DNA from: Planctomycetota bacterium
GTDB taxonomy: Bacteria > Planctomycetota > Planctomycetia > Gemmatales > Gemmataceae
Reading direction: 5' to 3'
Assembly (NCBI GenBank): GCA_016191165.1
Contig: JACPPF010000044.1
Location: 48,729-112,728 of the forward strand
DNA length: 64,000 bases
Positions 58,258-64,000 of the stretch are shown piece by piece. A program made the position numbers and the translations under genes. The notes under the pieces were generated by a model. The model ran no database searches. It had not been told where the DNA came from and saw only the letters and a program-made list of their open reading frames with translations. Each line of letters begins with the position of its first letter. The first letter of the stretch is position 1.

Positions 58258-60735
58258 CTAGAACGGGTCAAGCCTCAATTTGGTGTAGTAGGTCTCTACC
58301 TGCGTCGCAGGCGCGCCGGGTCGAATCGTGATCGCGCCGTGCGGCCAGGTTCCCAGGTAGGCCGCGCCGGTCATCTGGTACATCGCCACGCTTTCGCGTT
58401 CGCTGATGGGGACCGTCTGGCTGCTGACAACGAGTTTCGGTTTCGCCCACTTCGCCAGGGCCGGGATGTTGGACTTGTCGCTGCCGTGATGGGGCGCCAT
58501 CAGCACATCCAGCTTGACTCGCGGCAACCCCAGCACGCGTTCCAGGCCGGCTTCCTCCAGGTCGCCTGTCAGGAGCAGCGACCAGTCCGCCTGACGCACG
58601 AGCAGCACCAGGCTGCGTGCGTTCTCCTTCCCTTCCGGTCCCACGGCCGGCGGATGCAGCGCCTCGAACGACACGCCATCGGATTCCCATGTCATTCCCG
58701 CGTGGACGATCTCGATTTCGATGCCGCGCTTTTGCAGTGCTGATAACGTCTTCTGCATCCCCGCCAGGTCGCGCTGGGCAAACGTCGGCGTCGAGATCAC
58801 CCGGCCCACGCCAAAGCGATCAAGCAACTGGGGCACGCCGTTGAAATGGTCGAGATCGGCATGAGATAGAATTAGCGTGTCGATCCGGCGAATGCCGCGC
58901 GACCACAGGTAGGGTGCGATATGCCGGCGCGTCACGTCCGGCCCGGTGGTGGCGCCGGCGTCGTAAACAATGACGCGGCCATTAGGCGTCTCGATCACGG
59001 TACACCCGCCATGACCCACGGCGAGGAAGGTGCAACGCAATTCGCCGGGCCGGTGCGGCATCAGTTGCAACAGGACGCCGACCACCAGCCAGCCGGCGCC
59101 ACTGAACAACGCCATTCGTCCCACGCGCCAGGTTGCGGACGCCGTCAAGCCCAGCAACATGCCGACGTAAAGGATCCACAACCACCACGTCGGGATATCC
59201 GCGACAAAAAAGTACGCTCCCGGCACCAGCTGCCCGAACGAAACCAAAGCCTCGCAACCCAGCAAACTCGCCTGGGTCGCCCACGCAAAAGGCAGCGCGA
59301 GCGGCCAGCACCAGCCCGCGCACAGGAGGAACGCGAAGCCAGTCAAAAGGCCAAGCGACGTCAACAACACCATCGGCGGGCCGATCAAGAGGGCGATCGG
59401 CGAAACCGTATGGTAATGGGCCGCCACCAGCGGCGACACCGCCAGCCAGACAGCCGCGTTGAGGGCGTAACTTGCCAACACCCAGCGCATAAGCCAGGCA
59501 AACGCCAGCGAGTACCAGGGACGCGACTCATCGACGAGGCGCTTGAGCGGATCGGTTGGCTCCTCCATCCATCGGCTCACGCCCCAGACCAGCACGGCGA
59601 CCGCCAAAAACGAAAGCTGACACCCGGCGTTGAAGATGTCCGTCGGGTTGACGAGCGCGACGCCGATCCACGCCAGGGCAAACGTGTTGGCATGAGACAC
59701 CGGCCGTTGGAAGACGATGCCGCCGCAGTAGGCCGCCACCACCCACGCCGCGCGCATGACCGGCGGCCGGCCACCGGTGAGCAGGGCGTAAGCGATCAAC
59801 AAAACCGCCAGCACCGGCGCGGCCTGGCGGCGCCGCACGCCAGCAATTCGCACCAGCAGCCAAAGGAAACCCGCCAGCACGACGAAATGCTGGCCGGAAA
59901 TGGCAAGCACATGAATGACGCCGGTGCGCAGGTATTGCTCCCACGACTCGCCGGTCATGCCGGAACCCTCGCCGAGCAGCAGGGCCGCCGCGACCGCGTG
60001 CTGCGTGGAGAAATCGCGCGCCAGGGTTCGCTGCCCCCAGCCGCGCACGACCGCAAGCCAGCCGAAGAGGGACATGGGCCAACCGCGGCGGTTGAGCGAC
60101 ACCTCATCGGAGTCAAGGACGGTCAAAGTCGCGGTCACGCCCTGATCGCGCAGGAACTTGGCATAGTCGAACTCGCCCGGATTCATCGCGCTGCCGGGAA
60201 GCGAAAGCCGGCCCAGCAGTTCGACCTCGTCGCCGACGGTGATGTCGTCGACTCGCCCGATCAAAGTGACCTGGACGCGTCCGCCGGTGGGCCGCCAGAT
60301 GCGCGTCGTGAGGTCCTGCATTTGGCGAACGCTCAGGACGAAGCGTGTGGCATCCTTGGTCGGAAAGCTGCGCAGTGGATCGCGCTGCGCGGGTAGCGAA
60401 ATCGGCGCCGTGTGCAGGACGCCGCGCAATCGAGCCGGCCGCGGTTCGCGCGCGGCGGCGTGGCTGATATCGTCCGCGTCAAGGAGGTGCCGATGCCAGT
60501 GATGATACGCCGCCCCCAGCCCCGCGACGCTGCTCCACAGATACACGAGTGCAAGCCATTTCTGGGCCGTGTTGGCAAAGATAAGCCAGGCAAGAATCGA
60601 AATGAAAGCCAGGCCCAGGCTCGCCGGCAGCGCGATGACCCAGAAGCGATCGAGCACGATGCCCGCCGTCAACGCCAGCCCGACAGGCGCGAGCGGCGCG
60701 GACCAGACCGGCAATTGCGGCACGGCGGTGGACAT
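58258..60735 (-). CDS. comEC: ComEC/Rec2, DNA uptake channel protein
   Basis: 825 residues from ATG 60735; the longer frame to 60813 lacks support. ComEC carries incoming single-stranded DNA over the inner membrane in natural transformation. The order is N-terminal membrane helices with an OB-like DUF4131 domain, the Competence domain (VIHVLAISGQHFVVLAGFL near residue 285, usual ISGLH), and a metallo-beta-lactamase-like end with SHADLDHFNGVPQLL near 630 and DVLMAPHHGSDKSN. The end-domain glycine motif is GHGGC where VGQGD is usual, so catalysis may be altered. No other competence genes are visible here. Confidence 0.9.
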   Translation of the reverse strand: MSTAVPQLPVWSAPLAPVGLALTAGIVLDRFWVIALPASLGLAFISILAWLIFANTAQKWLALVYLWSSVAGLGAAYHHWHRHLLDADDISHAAAREPRPARLRGVLHTAPISLPAQRDPLRSFPTKDATRFVLSVRQMQDLTTRIWRPTGGRVQVTLIGRVDDITVGDEVELLGRLSLPGSAMNPGEFDYAKFLRDQGVTATLTVLDSDEVSLNRRGWPMSLFGWLAVVRGWGQRTLARDFSTQHAVAAALLLGEGSGMTGESWEQYLRTGVIHVLAISGQHFVVLAGFLWLLVRIAGVRRRQAAPVLAVLLIAYALLTGGRPPVMRAAWVVAAYCGGIVFQRPVSHANTFALAWIGVALVNPTDIFNAGCQLSFLAVAVLVWGVSRWMEEPTDPLKRLVDESRPWYSLAFAWLMRWVLASYALNAAVWLAVSPLVAAHYHTVSPIALLIGPPMVLLTSLGLLTGFAFLLCAGWCWPLALPFAWATQASLLGCEALVSFGQLVPGAYFFVADIPTWWLWILYVGMLLGLTASATWRVGRMALFSGAGWLVVGVLLQLMPHRPGELRCTFLAVGHGGCTVIETPNGRVIVYDAGATTGPDVTRRHIAPYLWSRGIRRIDTLILSHADLDHFNGVPQLLDRFGVGRVISTPTFAQRDLAGMQKTLSALQKRGIEIEIVHAGMTWESDGVSFEALHPPAVGPEGKENARSLVLLVRQADWSLLLTGDLEEAGLERVLGLPRVKLDVLMAPHHGSDKSNIPALAKWAKPKLVVSSQTVPISERESVAMYQMTGAAYLGTWPHGAITIRPGAPATQVETYYTKLRLDPF

Positions 60736-61030
60736 GCGAGGGTTACATCCGCAGTCGAAAGCAGGTTCAAGCGATGGAGGTGAGGATAAACCGTTTCTGC
60801 GCGAATGCAACAAAAAAAACGACCTCGCGTACCTCGGCCGATCCTTCCGCGTTCTTCTGCCCTGATACGTCCTCCTTCTTTCAAGGTGGGCTCCTTACGA
60901 TGACGTTACGAAAATTTTTTCGAGAACAGTTCACGGGACGAGGGGTATTGGCCGGCCGGCCATTTATTGCCCTCCTCACAATAATTGAGTTGGGCAATAA
61001 ATGAAAAGTGAATGAATTTGGATTTCATTG

Positions 61031-61060
61031 TTGACTAGGCTCGCCCACCGTCGGTAGACT
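61031..61060 (+). promoter_or_regulatory. Candidate promoter for the MauE-like gene
   Basis: TTGACT (61031-61036), an 18-base spacer and TAGACT (61055-61060). The boxes match the secA candidate (TTGACC, TAGACT). The transcript would start about 61068 and contain a leader of about 195 bases with the G run. Confidence 0.45.
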
Positions 61061-61148
61061 TCACTTGAGTCGCAAAATCACCCACTTCCCGCGCAAGGAA
61101 TTGCACCATGCTCAGCCCGCTTTCCTGGATAAGTAAAATAATGTATAT

Positions 61149-61159
61149 GGGGGGGGGGG
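61149..61159 (+). repeat. Homopolymer of 11 G in a leader
   Basis: Eleven consecutive G, which is easily changed by slippage. It lies in the 61060-61265 leader region, in a possible small reading frame beginning ATG 61108. Such tracts can switch gene expression, but the frame is not clearly real. Confidence 0.9.
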
Positions 61160-61264
61160 ATGTTCCCCAATCCGGCGAGCCGAGCCGCGTAAGCGGCCCG
61201 ATTACGCTCGCCTCACGATTAAACGCCGCGAGCGTTGGTTGTTTGAGAGAAAGGGAAATGAACG

Positions 61265-62737
61265 ATGCGCAGGGTCGTTACTTATGGAATTGTATCCCGT
61301 GCTTTGGCGATAATTGTCCTCGTCGCCGGCCTCGCAGCGTATCATCAATTCTTGACGATTGATTACGATCAACTGTCCGTGACACATCTTTCCTTCGCAA
61401 CGGCCGAAATCGTGTTCGGTATTTGGCTCCTTTTCGGCTTCTACCCTGATTATTCCCGACTCGTCCTGGTTGCGTTTTTTTTGTTGATGGCGAACATCGT
61501 TTTTTCGCAGATGCTTGCGGAAAAAGATAGTTGTGGCTGTTTCGGCCGTGTCCTGGTGCGCCCGTGGATCGTGTTTGCGATCGATTTGTCAGCTTTGGGT
61601 CTGTTGCTTTTTATTCCCCGAGGGGAATCGCAGCCATTTAATCCCAGATTGATGCGGATTTTTGCGGGCCTTGCTGGAGCGGTCATCGTGGCTGGGTTTT
61701 CCGCAATCGTTTTCAGAATGGTGCCCTGGGAGGACACTACGGATCCGCAGGCGCCCATTCCTCACCGGAAAGTACGCCAGATTTGCCAAAGCATCGACCA
61801 AAACTACACGTCATTTGCGTCAGTCGAATTTGAATTAAAAAAGACGACGAAGAGTCCCGGCGCATCGGGTGAAAAGCGAATCGTCAAGGACGCGAAGGGC
61901 AGCACGATTGCCACCATATTCACGCCGGTACGGATTGAACAAAGCTACCGTTACATTATCCGCGGCGATGACGTGCGGCGTGATTCTCTTGACGAGTTTT
62001 CACGCGGCGCCGTGGCCATCATCTCTCGTGGTCGTGAGCTTCATTTTGATCCAAAAACCCGACGAGCGGTCGCGCGAGACGCGGACATGAGCACGGGAGC
62101 AGAGCCAATTGATCCACGTTCGCTGGGCTTTGAAACCCCTCTCATTTCCGTGTCCGATTGGCTCCGCCGGCACAAACTCATAAGCGTCAAAGACTATCAG
62201 AGCGAAAGCGACCAGGGAATTTCGGTCCGCGCTGTCGTTTCGATGCCGCGCGCACACGCGACTCTTGAAACCGAATGGGTCGTGAGGTTTTCGGCCCAGT
62301 TTAACTTTCTTCCCGTCTCTATTGATGAATATTCCCGCGATGGATCCCACCTCAGACAGGGACGGTACACTTATGAAAAATTACCTGACGGGTCTGCTTG
62401 GTTTCTAAAAAGCCTAACGATCGAGCGATGGGCAGCGAAGGCCGGCATGAGAAATCCGGTCACAATTTTGGAATACGAGGTCATTGGACCGCCGCTGCTG
62501 GATAAGCCGATTACGGATTCCACATTCGACATGAAATTCGCACCCGATACGTCGATTGTGGTGGCACCGAAAATGTTGCATGCGATGAATTCCGGGCCCG
62601 CAAAGAGTTTTTTCGCACTGTTGCCGGAAAATAGCAAGGAATTAGGCTCTGTACGCCGCTATTGGCCATACGTCGGCGGGTTGAATCTCGTGATTTTCTT
62701 GCTGGCGCTTTGGGCCCGAAGGTACATCAAATTATGA
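61265..62737 (+). CDS. MauE/DoxX-like membrane protein with a large C-terminal domain
   Basis: 490 residues from ATG 61265; AAGGGA lies about ten bases upstream. The N-terminus has four helices: SRALAIIVLVAGLAAYH, ATAEIVFGIWLLFGF, LVLVAFFLLMANIVF and WIVFAIDLSALGLLLF, with DSCGCFGRV between helices, the redox-active double cysteine of MauE-like proteins. A fifth helix precedes an approximately 300-residue extracytoplasmic domain, and a last helix (LNLVIFLLALWARRYI) closes the chain. MauE members usually assist cofactor or disulfide formation. Downstream genes are secreted or pilin-like, so it may serve their disulfides. Confidence 0.7.
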   Translation: MRRVVTYGIVSRALAIIVLVAGLAAYHQFLTIDYDQLSVTHLSFATAEIVFGIWLLFGFYPDYSRLVLVAFFLLMANIVFSQMLAEKDSCGCFGRVLVRPWIVFAIDLSALGLLLFIPRGESQPFNPRLMRIFAGLAGAVIVAGFSAIVFRMVPWEDTTDPQAPIPHRKVRQICQSIDQNYTSFASVEFELKKTTKSPGASGEKRIVKDAKGSTIATIFTPVRIEQSYRYIIRGDDVRRDSLDEFSRGAVAIISRGRELHFDPKTRRAVARDADMSTGAEPIDPRSLGFETPLISVSDWLRRHKLISVKDYQSESDQGISVRAVVSMPRAHATLETEWVVRFSAQFNFLPVSIDEYSRDGSHLRQGRYTYEKLPDGSAWFLKSLTIERWAAKAGMRNPVTILEYEVIGPPLLDKPITDSTFDMKFAPDTSIVVAPKMLHAMNSGPAKSFFALLPENSKELGSVRRYWPYVGGLNLVIFLLALWARRYIKL

Positions 62738-62773
62738 TCGTTGGCGGATTTCCCCAAACTGAGGAGAAAAATC

Positions 62774-63174
62774 ATGGATTTCGTTCGCATTTCCAGAAAA
62801 CTGGTGTTTCTTTTCGTCGCCGCATTTTTGGCTTGGACGACGAATTTTTGGGAAGGACGGGGTTTGGCGGTTCCGACGGATTACCCATGTTGCAACACGA
62901 AAGGCAACACAAAGCAATGTGATGTTGCCAATTCATCGCTGCTGGCTTCGATTGGGTCCTGATTCCCGCGCCCAATGCCACGTTCCCATGCTCGTATTCA
63001 AAAGATGTCGATAAGGATTCCACCTGCGACTTCAAGATGTCGGGATGTACAAGCGCGAGCGTGCCCTATGCGCAATACGCCGACAGTAACTGTACCGATT
63101 ACATCGGGACCATTTTTGTCGTCCTACAAAGGTCGCAGTGTAAAGTTGGCGGGACGACACCTGCCTGCCCCTGA
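62774..63174 (+). pseudogene. Cys-rich secreted protein broken by a -1 frameshift
   Basis: ATG 62774 has GAGGAGAAAAATC before it. The first frame gives MDFVRISRKLVFLFVAAFLA (a signal peptide), then LAVPTDYPCCNTKGNTKQCD, and stops at 62962. The next frame continues without a stop before 63174 as CQFIAAGFDWVLIPAPNATF, then PCSYSKDVDKDSTCDFKMSG, and more cysteines. The two parts read as one protein that lost one base between 62917 and 62960. It may be a true mutation or a sequencing error. The protein stands between MauE-like and DUF1559 genes and has many cysteines, fitting a disulfide-rich secreted factor. Confidence 0.7.
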
Positions 63175-63217
63175 AAATGCAAGCGGCCCGCGCGAGGTCC
63201 GGTGCGGAGGATGAATC

Positions 63218-63919
63218 GTGAAACGATCAGGCATAACAATTCTTGAACTGCTGGTGGTAATTGGTATCGTCAGCCTGCTTCTCGCGATATCGGTGGTGGC
63301 TGTTCAAAAGGCCCGTGCTGCCGCCACCCGTGCCGAGTGTCAGAACAACCTCAGGCAACTTGGAATCGCGTTGACTCAATACCATGACGCCCGGCGGCAA
63401 TTTCCGCCAGGAACCGGTTCGGCGGAGACTTCCTTTCCTTTTCTCAATTGGCATGCCAGGATTTTGCCATTTCTGGAACAGGGCGCATTTTGGGGGCGAA
63501 TTGAACGCACATACCGCTGGGAACGGAATTTTTTGGTACAGAGCGAGTCGATTCGCGCTGTGTCCTTCCCTTTTTTTGTTTGTCCGGCCGGTGGCCGCAC
63601 CAATGCGGACGCGATCGATAACAGGCCAGCGTTGACCTATTACCTCGGGGTCCTGGGAGTCAACGCGACGCTAAACAACGGCATGTTGTTCATGGATTCC
63701 AAGGTCAAGGTTTCAGACGTACCCGATGGCAGATCAAATACTCTTTTCGCCGGCGAGCGCCCCCCAAGCCCAGGGGGAGAATACGGATGGTGGTATGCCG
63801 GATGGGGGCAGAACAAGGACGGCGCGATGGAAGCCGTGATGGGAGTCCAGGAATTCAATCGGGTGCAGCTGATTTCCCAACGTGGTTGTCAAGCTGCTTC
63901 CTTCAAGGTTAATGGTTGA
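63218..63919 (+). CDS. DUF1559 prepilin-type protein
   Basis: 233 residues; start GTG 63218 with GGAGGATG nine bases upstream. The N-terminus is a type IV prepilin methylation signal with helix: GITILELLVVIGIVSLLLAI. The DUF1559 core follows: RAECQNNLRQLGIALTQYHD, NWHARILPFLEQGAFWG and SNTLFAGERPPSPGGEYGWW. Planctomycetes have dozens of these secretory pseudopilin-like proteins. The chain ends at VNG with no H.GG..FLFADGSV.F ending, which most members have; an alternative frame after 63890 continues open. It may be shortened by a frameshift. Confidence 0.82.
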   Translation: MKRSGITILELLVVIGIVSLLLAISVVAVQKARAAATRAECQNNLRQLGIALTQYHDARRQFPPGTGSAETSFPFLNWHARILPFLEQGAFWGRIERTYRWERNFLVQSESIRAVSFPFFVCPAGGRTNADAIDNRPALTYYLGVLGVNATLNNGMLFMDSKVKVSDVPDGRSNTLFAGERPPSPGGEYGWWYAGWGQNKDGAMEAVMGVQEFNRVQLISQRGCQAASFKVNG

Positions 63920-64000
63920 TTCGTCAACACTTTTACGCCGTGGCCGCGGTCCAGGCGACGGAGCGTTTTGCCTTGGAACCAGGCCACGTACTTTTGCCAA

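Larger units (their letters stand above)
60736..61264. other. 529-bp intergenic region between comEC and the MauE-like gene
   Basis: This region is AT-richer than most of the window. A 34-codon frame (60899-61003) could encode MTLRKFFREQFTGRGVLAGR and 14 more residues, with low support. Perfect 12-bp arms CATTTATTGCCC (60961-60972) and 60992-61003 form a hairpin. A candidate promoter, an 11-base G run and a GGCGAGC/GCTCGCC hairpin (61174-61212) precede the next gene. Confidence 0.5.

Noticed and set aside
58921..60396. A 491-residue plus-strand frame
   Set aside because: It is antisense to comEC, with a composition rich in Arg, Gln and His typical of shadow frames.
61108..61362. An 84-residue frame starting ATG 61108
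   Set aside because: It overlaps the MauE-like start in another frame, crosses the G run and a hairpin, and shows no protein-like pattern.

Overview
The window looks like a Planctomycetes chromosome, probably Gemmataceae or a close relative. The sequence is GC-rich. It carries gene families that are typical of that phylum: a DUF1501 and a DUF1549/DUF1553 cytochrome protein, a DUF1559 prepilin-like protein, PQQ-type propellers (one with inserted EF-hands), a leucine-rich-repeat lipoprotein, DUF4058, an oversized SecA, and an archaeal/eukaryotic-type prolyl-tRNA synthetase. Assignments are by eye from motifs; no database search was possible.

Layout. 0-6.6 kb: recC (cut by the left edge), recB and recD. 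6.8-13.5 kb (minus): an amidohydrolase, a DinB-like protein and a 1672-aa DUF4011/SF1 helicase with a C-terminal Vsr-like nuclease, a known candidate antiphage architecture beside RecBCD. 13.6-16.5 kb: FGGY sugar kinase and a zinc-ribbon membrane protein. 16.7-22.2 kb: secA and a secreted alpha/beta hydrolase. 22.3-22.5 kb: a cyclic-di-GMP-I riboswitch plus terminator that faces no gene. 22.5-25.7 kb: LOG protein, small membrane protein, RraA-like protein, nucleotidyltransferase. 25.7-28.2 kb: a 138-bp MITE-like element that ends in the proS ribosome-binding site, proS, a 44-bp tandem repeat, and a nicotinamidase that has lost its N-terminus at the repeat. 28.2-34.5 kb: secreted small protein, aldose epimerase, D,D-carboxypeptidase, CxxCH terpene-cyclase-like protein, membrane protein, scpB, surE. 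34.5-41.4 kb (minus): EF-hand PQQ propeller, a 46-aa membrane protein, DUF1501, an unknown gene, hicBA, DUF1549/1553. 41.7-43.6 kb: small orphan genes, a tRNA-Lys, a 124-bp inverted-repeat element and an integrase relic. 43.7-52 kb: carB, phosphatase, methyltransferase, PQQ propeller, a small gene, prfB with its programmed frameshift. 52-60.7 kb: DUF4058, LRR lipoprotein, exported methyltransferase-Kelch fusion, DUF255 thioredoxin-like protein, comEC. 60.7-64 kb: an AT-richer stretch with a MauE/DoxX-like protein, a frameshifted Cys-rich secreted protein and a DUF1559 protein.

The most unusual theme is short palindromic repeats. They separate many genes (some followed by T-runs). They also sit in frame inside conserved proteins: carB carries three extra segments, at least two of them near-perfect DNA palindromes, and the DUF4011 helicase and the DUF255 protein share a related element. 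This resembles the protein-coding palindromic elements of Rickettsia. Other points to check are the orphan riboswitch, the satellite that overwrote the start of pncA, and two candidate promoters of the form TTGACY-N17/18-TAGACT.
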